A stretch of 64,000 bases of DNA from J095 sp964517605 (GCA_964517605.1 CAZFCE010000002.1:1-64000); one strand, 5' to 3'. Positions 18,196 to 26,250 are shown, counted from the first letter of the stretch. Program-made: numbers and translations. Notes: generated by a model not told the origin, from the sequence alone.

Positions 18196-19196
18196 TGTTT
18201 TGCCCCTTTTGCCTGGACGACATCAAATTTAAAAAAGAAAAGCTCAACAATAACCATCACACCTTTATTTATATGTGCCCCACCTGTAAAGAGCAGGTGC
18301 CGGCGTTGTATGCCCAGGGTTATAAAAAATACCCGCCGGTAGTGGTCAGCGCGATTGGTTTTAGGCAGCACGGTAAAACCGTTTATTTTGCCAGCCTGTT
18401 TTATACGCTTAAAAAGTTAACCCTGGCCCGTGACTGGCCCGATTTTTTTACTATGGGTCTCAACGAGGACAGCCTGGACACGGTGTATAACAACGCCCGC
18501 ATGCTCGAAGACGGCGTGTTGCCTGATTCCACGCCCAAAAATTTCCCCCGGCCAACCATGATCCGGGTAGAGGGGATGCCGCTCTACCCCAACAACACGC
18601 TGCTGTTTTTTGATACCGGCGGCGAGTGTTTTGAAAAACCCACCCAACTGGTGCAATTTGCCGGCTTTGTGCGGCGAGCTAAAGCCGTGTTGCTGCTCAT
18701 CAGCGTGCCGGATATGGACGACCCCCGCGCCGAGATGCAAAAACTGCTCAACACCTACGTGGTGGGTATGGGCGAGTTGGATGGCCGCAGCAGTGATCAA
18801 CATTTGATTGTGGTTTTTACCAAAGCCGATCAGATGGTTTCGCGGTTGGCCGACCGCTGGCAGCCACTCTACACCTACCTGGTAGATGGAACCGTTGATG
18901 CGTTGGCTCAACCGAATGGTTATTTAGGGCAACTGGTCGCCGTTTCAAACCAGCTTTACCAATTTACCGAGCAAGAACTGGCCGCGCATGAGTTTATCAA
19001 TACCGCCGAAGCCAACTTTAAAAGCATCAGCTTTTGCGCCATTTCGGCGTTGGGCACCCAACCCGATGGCGCTCGTCTGGCGGTGGATATTGCGCCGCGC
19101 CGTATTCTTGACCCCATGTTGTGGGTAATGAAAAAAACGCTGGTTGATGGCACCTGGCTGGGTTGGCAACAATGGTTAATGTCAATATTCAAATAA
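18195..19196 (+). CDS. TRAFAC-like GTPase with N-terminal zinc ribbon (double-GTPase family, conflict system)
   Basis: Starting at ATG 18195, it has 333 residues. An N-terminal zinc ribbon uses C3-x2-C6 and C28-x2-C31. The GTPase core follows: P-loop GFRQHGKT (residues 55-62), a DTGG motif at 140-143 as Walker B/G3, and TKAD at 209-212 as G4 for guanine recognition, then SALG as a G5-like element. This fits the DO-GTPase families found beside GAP1 genes in predicted NTP-dependent conflict systems of multicellular bacteria. In such systems the GTPase is thought to act as a threshold switch. It is the first enzyme of a six-frame operon. Family placement is by motif and neighbourhood, not by search. 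Confidence 0.85.
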   Translation: MFCPFCLDDIKFKKEKLNNNHHTFIYMCPTCKEQVPALYAQGYKKYPPVVVSAIGFRQHGKTVYFASLFYTLKKLTLARDWPDFFTMGLNEDSLDTVYNNARMLEDGVLPDSTPKNFPRPTMIRVEGMPLYPNNTLLFFDTGGECFEKPTQLVQFAGFVRRAKAVLLLISVPDMDDPRAEMQKLLNTYVVGMGELDGRSSDQHLIVVFTKADQMVSRLADRWQPLYTYLVDGTVDALAQPNGYLGQLVAVSNQLYQFTEQELAAHEFINTAEANFKSISFCAISALGTQPDGARLAVDIAPRRILDPMLWVMKKTLVDGTWLGWQQWLMSIFK

Positions 19197-19232
19197 AAAC
19201 GGTCAATACGTTAAAAATCCGGGAGCGCACCT

Positions 19233-21011
19233 TTGGCCAAAAAAAATCCCAAAACAACAACACCCCCCACCCTGCCGCCTGATCCGTTACCGCCGGTTAT
19301 AGAGTCCATTCCGCCCGCCGGGTTTGATTGGTCCTGGGTGCTGTGGCGCGAGTGGCGCACCTGCAATGACGCGGACTACGCCCGAGTATTGTTTTTGTTG
19401 CTGGTTACCCAGCCGCCGGGCCGGTTTGCCCGGGGGCTGCTGCTCCTGTTAAACCTGCTGTCGGGCAGCCTGGCCGGGGTATTGGCCGGCTGGCTTTTTG
19501 GAAAAACCACTCCCTGGGCGTTGCCGGCGGTAGCGTTGGCCGGGGGCGCTATGGGCGCGGTGGTTGGGGCCGGGCTGATCCGGCGGTGCCGCACCTGGCA
19601 GGTGTGGTTGCGCGGCCTGTTGCCGTCTGGCCGTTGGGCCTATTCCCGGGCCGATGGCTGGCTGCATCCCCCGGCGTTTCTGCTGGCTGCCGGCGGAGGC
19701 AGCGCGCTCGGCGTGTATCTGACCGGGGCGCTTTTTTTTGGCGATGGAATTATCGGTCCAGCCCAACTACTGTCCAACTTTATAATCCCGTTGGGCATAT
19801 TGGGCATAATCAGCGTGCTCCTTATGTATCTTTATTTACCTCTTAAACTCAAGTGGGCCGGACCGATGATTATGACCGCCATCATTCTTGGCGGATTGGC
19901 GGGGCTGGCGTTTGGCCTTTTCTTTGGGCTGGGGCTGGTTCAACCCGTCGCCCTGTTGTTTGGCCCGTTGAGCGTGGCCGCCTCGGCCCGCGCGGTGGGG
20001 CTGGCCGTGGGGGCCGGGGTGGGGCTGGTGTTGGGCCGCCAGTTTGGGTTACTGTCTGTGCTGGCGCTGGCCGGCGGCCTGAGCCTGTCGCCGGCCTTGT
20101 TCGATGCGTCGTTTACCATGCCCGGCTGGTTACTGGGCTTGCTGCTGGGCGGCCAGGCCGGCGCTGCCGGCCAGGTCTTCTGGCCGGATCAAACCCCCCT
20201 TACTTTTGAGCGGGTCTACGCCTGGCGAAACGCGCTGCTGTGGTGGTTCCGTCGCCCGGTTGCCGGCGCAATCGAAGCGGCGCTGGCCCATACGCCCAAC
20301 CAGCCCCAGGGCTTAAAAAGCCTGTTGGCCCGGTTAGAGGCAGACCGGCCACAGCCTCAACCCGTTGAGCAGTTGTTGGCCAGCCTGGACCACTCCGACT
20401 GGCAGCAGCGCTTTTTGGCCCGCCACCTGCTGGCCCGGCGCGGTGGCCGGGTGGTGGCAATGCTGCTTGACGCCGCTCTTTTGCCGGACGGGATACGATT
20501 CCTGTTTTTGCCAACCGAGGTGCGGCCCTGGCTGCTGGCCAGTATTGGCGCGGAAACCGGCCATCGCCTGGCCGAGTCGGCCAATGAGCTGCTTTGCACC
20601 ACCTGCCTGACCGCCTGTATTCCCAACGTTGCGAGCGGGTGGAACATAACCTGGTACGGCTGCCGCACCTGCGGCCAGAGCGATGATTTTTACCACGCGC
20701 CGGGCGGCGTCAGCGTCGCGCTGGACAGCCGGCAAACCGCGCTGCTGGCGCGTAGTGATGGCCGGCTGCGGGTTAACTGGCTACTGCGCCGGGAGTTGTT
20801 TGATTTTGACCGGGTTGAAATTATTGCCGCCGACGACGAGGCGGTGGAGCGTTTTGCCGTGCAGGTAGGCAACGACACCGACCCCCGCCGCACGCTGCGT
20901 TACCGGGAAATGCCGTGCGTTATCGGCCCGGACAGCCACCTGTCGGCCAACACGCTGAAAATTCTGGGGCGCACCTTTGGCCGGGTTAGCGGCCCGGAGG
21001 CAGGATTATGA
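19233..21011 (+). CDS. Polytopic membrane protein with C-terminal HEAT-like and zinc-ribbon region
   Basis: Start TTG 19233 has GGGAG 7 nt upstream. Of 592 residues, about 65-310 hold some 8-9 hydrophobic helices rich in Gly/Ala/Leu; the N-terminal ~50 residues are Pro-rich and cytosolic. After residue 320 the protein is soluble, with a HEAT-like hairpin (LLASLDHSDWQQRFLARHLLARRGG, about 381-405), then a zinc ribbon (C455-TT-C458 and C477-RT-C480) and a ~110-residue end domain. I do not recognise a named family. It probably anchors the conflict complex at the membrane. Its TGA overlaps the ATG of the next gene (ATGA), giving coupled translation. Confidence 0.82.
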   Translation: MAKKNPKTTTPPTLPPDPLPPVIESIPPAGFDWSWVLWREWRTCNDADYARVLFLLLVTQPPGRFARGLLLLLNLLSGSLAGVLAGWLFGKTTPWALPAVALAGGAMGAVVGAGLIRRCRTWQVWLRGLLPSGRWAYSRADGWLHPPAFLLAAGGGSALGVYLTGALFFGDGIIGPAQLLSNFIIPLGILGIISVLLMYLYLPLKLKWAGPMIMTAIILGGLAGLAFGLFFGLGLVQPVALLFGPLSVAASARAVGLAVGAGVGLVLGRQFGLLSVLALAGGLSLSPALFDASFTMPGWLLGLLLGGQAGAAGQVFWPDQTPLTFERVYAWRNALLWWFRRPVAGAIEAALAHTPNQPQGLKSLLARLEADRPQPQPVEQLLASLDHSDWQQRFLARHLLARRGGRVVAMLLDAALLPDGIRFLFLPTEVRPWLLASIGAETGHRLAESANELLCTTCLTACIPNVASGWNITWYGCRTCGQSDDFYHAPGGVSVALDSRQTALLARSDGRLRVNWLLRRELFDFDRVEIIAADDEAVERFAVQVGNDTDPRRTLRYREMPCVIGPDSHLSANTLKILGRTFGRVSGPEAGL

Positions 21012-22414
21012 CCCGTTTTTGGCTCCGTAGCTTTAACTATGGCTGGTTGTTGCTTATCCTGTTTTGTATCAGCCTGGGGTTGTGGTTTTATGGGCAGCAA
21101 TCTGGCCGGTTAACTCTGGCGAGGTGCACCCCAAATTGCCAAAAGGCAAACCTGGCAAATGCCGATTTCTCCTCAACCGTAATAAACGGCGTTACAATTC
21201 AAAAACCCGATTTTAGCGGAGTCAATCTGAGTGACGCTGACTTGCGTGGAATAGACCTGCGTGGCACCGACCTGCGCGGCGCAAACCTCACCGGCGCAGA
21301 CTTTACCGGCGCTGATTTACGCGGTGTTACCATTGACAACACTACCCACCTGGATGGCAAATGGCGGTTGGTGTGGGAGTTGGTTAACCGGGGCGGCGCT
21401 AACCGGGACCTGCGCGGCGCTGACCTGAGCGGCGCATACCTCACCGGTGTTGATTTTAGCGGCGCTAAATTACGAGGCGTTACCATTGACAACGCTACCC
21501 AACTGGACGACAAATGGCGGTTGGTGTGGGAGTTGGTTAATCACCGGGGCGTGGCTACCCAAAGCGCCCTCACCCTTCGCGGCGCAGATTTGCGCGGCGC
21601 AAATTTGGTAGGTGTCAGCCTCGACCTCGCAGATCTGAGTGGCGCTGACCTGCGCAATGCAAATCTGTCAGGTAACCTGAATCATGTAGACCTGAGTGAC
21701 GCTGACCTGCGCAACGCAAATTTTATAACCGGTACTTATTTGGGGGGCGCAAATCTAACCGGCGCTGATTTGGCTGGCGCAACTCTGACAGGCGTCAACC
21801 TTTTTGGTATAAACCTGCGCAACGCAAATCTAACCGGCGCTGATTTGGCCGGCGCTATTTTGCACGGCGGTAATCTAAGCGGCGCTGCTCTAGCAGGCGT
21901 CAACCTTATTGGTACAAACCTGAACAACACAAATCTGACAGGCGCTAATTTTGTCGGCGCAGACCTGACCGGCGCAGACCTGACCGGCGCAAATTTGGCC
22001 GGTGCAAACTTCATCGGTATTGATTGTACCGGCACTATATTGAGTGCCACTCTCATTGACAACACTACCCAACTGGACGGCAAATGTCGGCTGGTTTGGG
22101 AGTTGGTCAACCGGGGTGGCGGCGCTAACCGGGACCTGCACGGCGCTGATTTGGACGGCACAAACCTGAATGGCGCAATCCTGCATAACGCAGACCTGAG
22201 TGGCGCTGCCCTGCGCGGCGCAAACCTGTACGGCGCAGGCCTTTCCGGCGCAAATCTGTCAGGCGCAGACCTGCGTGGCGCAGACCTGACATACGCTCAC
22301 CTGACCGGCGCGATTCTGGATGACGCCATTCTGGACAACGCCATCTACAATGTCGCCACAAAATGGCCGGAAGGCTTTACCCCGCCGGACACAATGATAT
22401 TCCGTGACAATTAA
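21008..22414 (+). CDS. Membrane-anchored pentapeptide-repeat protein with three LDxKWRLVWELVN modules
   Basis: A 468-residue protein with one N-terminal membrane helix (about 11-30), so most of it is extracytoplasmic or membrane-tethered depending on topology. The rest is a right-handed quadrilateral beta-helix of A(D/N)LxG pentapeptides (over 60). The helix is broken three times by an almost identical non-pentapeptide segment, IDN-T-LDxKWRLVWELVN, at about 21330, 21480 and 22055. Pentapeptide proteins act as scaffolds or, in some cases, DNA mimics. Lying between a membrane protein and an FGE-like protein in a GTPase-GAP1 operon, a scaffold or effector-binding role is a fair inference. It overlaps the upstream stop by 4 bp. 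Confidence 0.93.
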   Translation: MTRFWLRSFNYGWLLLILFCISLGLWFYGQQSGRLTLARCTPNCQKANLANADFSSTVINGVTIQKPDFSGVNLSDADLRGIDLRGTDLRGANLTGADFTGADLRGVTIDNTTHLDGKWRLVWELVNRGGANRDLRGADLSGAYLTGVDFSGAKLRGVTIDNATQLDDKWRLVWELVNHRGVATQSALTLRGADLRGANLVGVSLDLADLSGADLRNANLSGNLNHVDLSDADLRNANFITGTYLGGANLTGADLAGATLTGVNLFGINLRNANLTGADLAGAILHGGNLSGAALAGVNLIGTNLNNTNLTGANFVGADLTGADLTGANLAGANFIGIDCTGTILSATLIDNTTQLDGKCRLVWELVNRGGGANRDLHGADLDGTNLNGAILHNADLSGAALRGANLYGAGLSGANLSGADLRGADLTYAHLTGAILDDAILDNAIYNVATKWPEGFTPPDTMIFRDN

Positions 22415-22449
22415 CCGGCCAAAGACTTTTGCCCCGGAGAACCCGCAAT

Positions 22450-23103
22450 ATGCTGTTAAATTTTGACAAAACCGATTTTCCATTACTGGTGGTCAGCGAG
22501 GTGGGCGTTGAAGTTCACCTGCTGCCGGTAACCAAGGCGCAGTTTGATCTGTTTACGGCGGACTCGCCGCTGGTTAAGCCGCCGCAATACCGGGCCATGC
22601 TGGCCACAAACCCGGCCGTTGCCCCGGACGAGTTCACCGCCGCCAACCGCGAGCGGGTGTTTGTGGGCGGCGTGCAGCCCGCCGAGGCGCTGGCTTTTGC
22701 CGGCTGGCTGGGCCAGGGGTTTGACCTGCCCACCGTTGACGAGTGGCGGGCCATTTGCGCCGCGCTGGAACACGAGCCGCCGCCGCGCCAGCGCCGGCTC
22801 ACCGAAACCGTAACCGGGCCGGCCGGCGTTATTTTAAACCGGCTGGAAGAACAACTCACCATCCGCTCGCTGCTGGATTACACCCTGCTGCTGGGCGGGC
22901 TGGTGGAGTGGGTTCGCCAGGGCGAACGGCTGGCCGGCATTGGCCGCCCGCGCCCCGGCTTCCATGCCAACTTGTGGGATCCATTCAAACACACCATCAA
23001 ACCCATTGATATTACCGAACGATTGCCTTATTTCGGCTTTCGGCTGGTGCGTCGCGGCTCGTGGTACCTGCGCGATAGCCAGCGCGCTGTCACTATTTTT
23101 TAG
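22450..23103 (+). CDS. FGE-sulfatase-fold (formylglycine-generating enzyme-like) protein, probably non-catalytic
   Basis: ATG 22450 is preceded by GGAGA at 9 nt; a TTG at 22429 is less likely because the ribosome-binding site falls inside it. The 217-residue protein shows the FGE/SUMF1 pattern: VTKAQFDLF, VQPAEALAFAGWLG..FDLPTVDEW, LLGGLVEWV and the terminal FGFRLVRRG. The catalytic cysteine pair of true FGEs is absent (only one Cys, in WRAICAA), so it is likely a binding domain. FGE-like domains recur in GTPase/GAP1 and MoxR/VWA conflict systems and in diversity-generating-retroelement targets, where they serve as variable recognition modules. No reverse transcriptase or template repeat is seen nearby. 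Confidence 0.8.
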   Translation: MLLNFDKTDFPLLVVSEVGVEVHLLPVTKAQFDLFTADSPLVKPPQYRAMLATNPAVAPDEFTAANRERVFVGGVQPAEALAFAGWLGQGFDLPTVDEWRAICAALEHEPPPRQRRLTETVTGPAGVILNRLEEQLTIRSLLDYTLLLGGLVEWVRQGERLAGIGRPRPGFHANLWDPFKHTIKPIDITERLPYFGFRLVRRGSWYLRDSQRAVTIF

Positions 23104-23111
23104 GGGGAACA

Positions 23112-24758
23112 ATGACTACCATTCCGGCCTGGCAGCATATTTACAGCAACGTTGAAAAAGAGCAGTCACCGCGGCAGCGGGGCGGCTTTCAAACCCTGTT
23201 CTACACCCACGCCGGCCTGACTCAGGCCGAGGTGGAAGAAATGGAAAGCCGGCTGCTGTATTTTCCGGCCAAAAATGACGATTCGCCGGTGAAGCGGTTG
23301 TTTTTTACCACGTCCGGCGGTAAAAGCGTGGTTTCGCAAATTGTGCCGCTGGCCGCGCCGGATCAATACGGCCGGGGCGGGCGCTACCTGGCCCACAGCC
23401 TGATTTTTGCTCCGGCGGCGCTGGCCCAGGCCGGGGTTGATCCTTTCCGGGTGTGGGCGCAGGCCGCCTTTGCCTCCACCATCGAGGCGGCGCTGGCCCT
23501 GGGCAACTTTGCCACCGGCGATATTCCGCCCGTAAGCCTCACCCTGCCCCCGGCAGACCCAACGCTGGACGCGGCGCAAGGCTGGCCCGCCGCCGAGTTG
23601 AAAAAGCTGGCTTTACTGGCCCTGCGCGCGCCTCAACTGGCCGCCGAGCGGCAGGCCATCACCGTTAGCGGCGAGGCGGCGCACATTGAAACGGCGCTGG
23701 CGGCGGCGCTGGTCGCCGTGCCGGAACCGCAGCGGCAGTACTGCGCGTTTGACACCTACTTTTATCGCTGCAATCTGGTGGCTGCCTACTTTTGGGCCAT
23801 CGGCCTGCCGGAGCCGCCGGTCGGCGTTAAATTTATGCAGCTTGATGCCGCTGCCCGGCAGTTTTACGGCAACGCGCCCCTTCAACCGGAAACCAGCTAC
23901 GATCGCTGGGCCTGCCAGTTAATTGATCAACAACGATTGGCGGCGCTGGCCCAACACAAAAACCCGGCCTGGGCGCTGGGCGAGTGGCTTGATGGCCGGG
24001 CGTATGAACCGGACGCGCTCAACGCGGCCTCGCCGGAGTTAATAGAGGAACTATTTACGGTTTGCGCCGATGCTGTCCGTAGCGCCCTGACGCGGCAACT
24101 AAAAGATCAATTACCGGCGGCGCTGGTAGAGCGGGCCGTCACCCGGATTTTGGCCGAAAACGCCGGGGCAAAATTGTATGAGCCTTTGCGGCAGGGGTTT
24201 GAGCGGCGGGAGTTGCCGGATATTCTGTGCCAAAGTTACGCCGCCCAAAGCTTTGAGAAGCCATCCGGCGCGGAACAGGCCAGCCTGCAAGAATTGCTGA
24301 AAACTGTGGAGCATGGCCTGCTGCGCCTGCTGCTGGCCTACTGGCGCAACCCCAAAAAAGAGCTGCCGGAGCAGCTTAAACAGGCCAATAATGACCTGTA
24401 CCGGCAATTTGCGAGCCTGGCGTTGCAACACCGCCTGGTAGAACCGCTGGCGTTGCTTGTTCCCGGCAAAATTGGCCCGTTTTTACAGGCGCAGGCGGCA
24501 GGGCAGCCGGTTAATATTGTGGACATTGCCAAAAAATTGGTGGATAACAAGGAACCGGCCAGTCTGGAGCAGTTAGCCGGGCTGGTGTCGCCGTTACCGC
24601 GCGGGGATTTGGAGAAACTTTATAAGCCGGCCAGAAAACACAACCGGGTTGCCCCCGGTTTTCTGGCGGCGGTTAAACGGGCGCTGGCGGCGCTGCCTCC
24701 GGAAAACGGCCTAAAGGCCAGGCTCAAATCGCTGCTGTTACGGCTGCCGGGCAAATAG
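23112..24758 (+). CDS. GAP1 (GTPase-associated protein 1) with type-2 N-terminal domain
   Basis: A 548-residue protein with ribosome-binding site GGGGGAACA. The N-terminal ~140 residues carry the GAP1-N2 signature: an AWQHIYSNVEKEQSP opening, RGGFQTLFYT, a stretch of short strands, then DQYGRGGRYLAHSLIF. A helical middle domain (about 150-270, including AAHIETALAAALVAVPEPQR) and a long helical C-terminal region (about 300-548) follow. GAP1 proteins are named for their constant genomic link to DO-GTPases in conflict systems; the biochemical role is unknown. It is the last gene of the operon, 8 bp after the FGE-like gene. The next gene downstream (metF) is convergent. Confidence 0.87.
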   Translation: MTTIPAWQHIYSNVEKEQSPRQRGGFQTLFYTHAGLTQAEVEEMESRLLYFPAKNDDSPVKRLFFTTSGGKSVVSQIVPLAAPDQYGRGGRYLAHSLIFAPAALAQAGVDPFRVWAQAAFASTIEAALALGNFATGDIPPVSLTLPPADPTLDAAQGWPAAELKKLALLALRAPQLAAERQAITVSGEAAHIETALAAALVAVPEPQRQYCAFDTYFYRCNLVAAYFWAIGLPEPPVGVKFMQLDAAARQFYGNAPLQPETSYDRWACQLIDQQRLAALAQHKNPAWALGEWLDGRAYEPDALNAASPELIEELFTVCADAVRSALTRQLKDQLPAALVERAVTRILAENAGAKLYEPLRQGFERRELPDILCQSYAAQSFEKPSGAEQASLQELLKTVEHGLLRLLLAYWRNPKKELPEQLKQANNDLYRQFASLALQHRLVEPLALLVPGKIGPFLQAQAAGQPVNIVDIAKKLVDNKEPASLEQLAGLVSPLPRGDLEKLYKPARKHNRVAPGFLAAVKRALAALPPENGLKARLKSLLLRLPGK

Positions 24759-24781
24759 TTTGTTGGTTGCAGGGCGCTTCG

Positions 24782-25699
24782 TCACCGTGGCAAATCAACC
24801 CGCTCACCCGGAACGCGCCAGGTTTCGCCTAAACTCATGCCCAGGGCTTCGTAAATTTTCAAAGTGGCTTTGGAACGGTTGAGCGTGTAAAAGTGAATGC
24901 CGGCCACATGGTGATCGTACAAATCAAAGACTTGTTCGGTGGCCCAGTGAATACCAATCTTCTCAACGGCCTCGTTGTCCTCGGCGCGGAGCACGGCCCG
25001 CAACAACTTGGCCGGGATGCGCACGCCCAAAGCCATTTCGGGAATGCGTTTTAAGCTCTGGAGGGAGGATAGCGGCATAATTCCGGCTAAAATGGGAACC
25101 ATTATGCCCGCCAGTTCGCAGCGCTCGCAGAAATCGTAATAATCACGGTTATCAAAAAAGAGTTGGGTGCAAATATAATCCGCGCCGGCGTCTACTTTGG
25201 CTTTCAGGTACTCCATCTCTTTCATGCGGTTGGGGGTTGCCGGATGGCCTTCGGGAAAGCCGGCGACCCCAATGCCAAAATGGGGAAAGTGTTCTTTGAT
25301 AAAAGCAACCATCTCGGCTGCGTACTGAAAACCGTCGGGGGCGGGGGTAAAGTTGGGGTTATTTTTGGGCGGGTCGCCGCGCAGGGCCAGCACATTTTCA
25401 ATACCGGCCTCGGCATATTTCTCCAGGTGCCGGTGAATATCTGCCCGGCTGCCCCCAATTGAAGTCAGGTGGGCCACCACATTTAGCGGGGTTTCCTTTT
25501 GCAGCCGCGCCACCAGATTTTGCGTTAGCTCATTGGTAGAGCCGCCCGCCCCGTAGGTAATGCTCACAAAAGCGGGGTGTATCGGTGATAAATCTTTTAT
25601 GGTTTCAAACAGCGTGTGCGAGGCTTCATCAGTTTTGGGCGGGAAAAACTCAAAACTAAAATGAACTTTGTCTTTTGTCAAAATATTAGAGATGTGCAT
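24782..25699 (-). CDS. metF: Methylenetetrahydrofolate reductase
   Basis: A 305-residue FAD enzyme of one-carbon metabolism that reduces 5,10-methylene-THF to 5-methyl-THF for methionine synthesis. Family features are FSFEFFPPKTDEA near the N-terminus (catalytic Glu), FVSITYGAGGS, LTSIGGSRADIH, NVLALRGDPP (folate/FAD contact), ADYICTQLFFDN and PILAGIMPL. The length is typical for the bacterial catalytic domain. It lies 113 bp downstream of the MbtH-like gene but is separated from it by a strong terminator, so it has its own promoter. Confidence 0.97.
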   Translation of the reverse strand: MHISNILTKDKVHFSFEFFPPKTDEASHTLFETIKDLSPIHPAFVSITYGAGGSTNELTQNLVARLQKETPLNVVAHLTSIGGSRADIHRHLEKYAEAGIENVLALRGDPPKNNPNFTPAPDGFQYAAEMVAFIKEHFPHFGIGVAGFPEGHPATPNRMKEMEYLKAKVDAGADYICTQLFFDNRDYYDFCERCELAGIMVPILAGIMPLSSLQSLKRIPEMALGVRIPAKLLRAVLRAEDNEAVEKIGIHWATEQVFDLYDHHVAGIHFYTLNRSKATLKIYEALGMSLGETWRVPGERVDLPR

Positions 25700-25740
25700 T
25701 TTGATGTTCCCCTGAAAAGCCGATTGTAGTTACAAAACAA

Positions 25741-25778
25741 GCTGCGTTAGGGAATAATCACGGCCCCCCTAACGCAGC
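25741..25778 (-). terminator. Intrinsic terminator of the MbtH-like gene
   Basis: A perfect 12-bp stem (GCTGCGTTAGGG at 25741-25752 with CCCTAACGCAGC at 25767-25778) is followed on the minus strand by TTGTTTT. It lies 34 bp beyond the gene's stop. Confidence 0.85.
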
Positions 25779-25811
25779 CAATCCATCAGTTTGTTAGTCG
25801 TCCCCGCTCGT

Positions 25812-26033
25812 TTACCGGCGCATATTTTTTGTTTCTTCCATCTTTTTGCGTAAACTGAGTGGCCGCATGTCAGTCCATACTTCTTTGATGTATTCCAAAC
25901 ACTCCGCCTTGCTGCCCGTTTTACCGGCATCACGCCAACCCGGTGCATTCTCCCGGTCGGCGGGCCAAATTGAATACTGCTCTTCGTGGTTAAGCACAAC
26001 TTTATAGATTGTGGTATCTTCAGCCTCGTCCAT
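25812..26033 (-). CDS. MbtH-like protein (NRPS adenylation-domain chaperone)
   Basis: A 73-residue protein with the MbtH signature: YKVVLNHEEQYSIWPADR, GWRDAG, and ECLEYIKEVWTDMRPLSLR, including the conserved tryptophans. MbtH proteins bind and activate or solubilise adenylation domains of non-ribosomal peptide synthetases. No NRPS gene is in the window, so this is an orphan copy that may serve synthetases elsewhere. The ATG has AGGAGG at 8 nt. The promoter and operator array upstream suggest dedicated control. Confidence 0.93.
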   Translation of the reverse strand: MDEAEDTTIYKVVLNHEEQYSIWPADRENAPGWRDAGKTGSKAECLEYIKEVWTDMRPLSLRKKMEETKNMRR

Positions 26034-26085
26034 AAAACTTGCCTCCTGTGGGGATGCTATGAATACGCCCTAGTAACTACATAAG

Positions 26086-26114
26086 AGTATAAAGGAAAGT
26101 ATTGCCCAACCCAA
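26086..26114 (-). promoter_or_regulatory. Probable promoter of the MbtH-like gene
   Basis: On the minus strand a -10 TATACT (26086-26091) and a -35 TTGGGT (26109-26114) are 17 bp apart. The weak -35 with sites just upstream suggests activator dependence. Confidence 0.5.
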
Positions 26115-26120
26115 AATAAA

Positions 26121-26177
26121 TATGACCCAGTCATATTTATTTATGACCCAATCATATTTATTTATGACTAGGTCATA
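26121..26177. repeat. Three 15-bp palindromes at exact 21-bp period (operator array)
   Basis: TATGACCCAGTCATA (26121-26135), TATGACCCAATCATA (26142-26156) and TATGACTAGGTCATA (26163-26177) share the form TATGAC-N3-RTCATA and start exactly 21 bp apart, two helical turns. They sit directly upstream of the -35 of the MbtH-like gene. Confidence 0.8.
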
Positions 26178-26211
26178 AAAACGCTCGGTGGTGATGGTCG
26201 CGGGCGTTTTT
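26177..26211 (-). terminator. Intrinsic terminator of gyrB
   Basis: An 11-bp stem with one G-U pair (AAAAACGCTCG at 26177-26187 with CGGGCGTTTTT at 26201-26211) lies 40 bp past the gyrB stop. The A/T-ended arms make it usable in both directions. Confidence 0.7.
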
Positions 26212-26250
26212 ATTATACGGTTACAGTCTCATTATCTTTGACACCCTACA

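Noticed and set aside
21200..22350. CRISPR or microsatellite-type repeats
   Set aside because: They encode pentapeptide repeats in a continuous reading frame.
22450..23103. Target of a diversity-generating retroelement
   Set aside because: No reverse transcriptase, template repeat or adenine-biased variable region was seen in the window.
26121..26177. CRISPR-like short repeats
   Set aside because: The 21-bp period contains no unique spacers and no cas genes are near; the units are palindromic operators.
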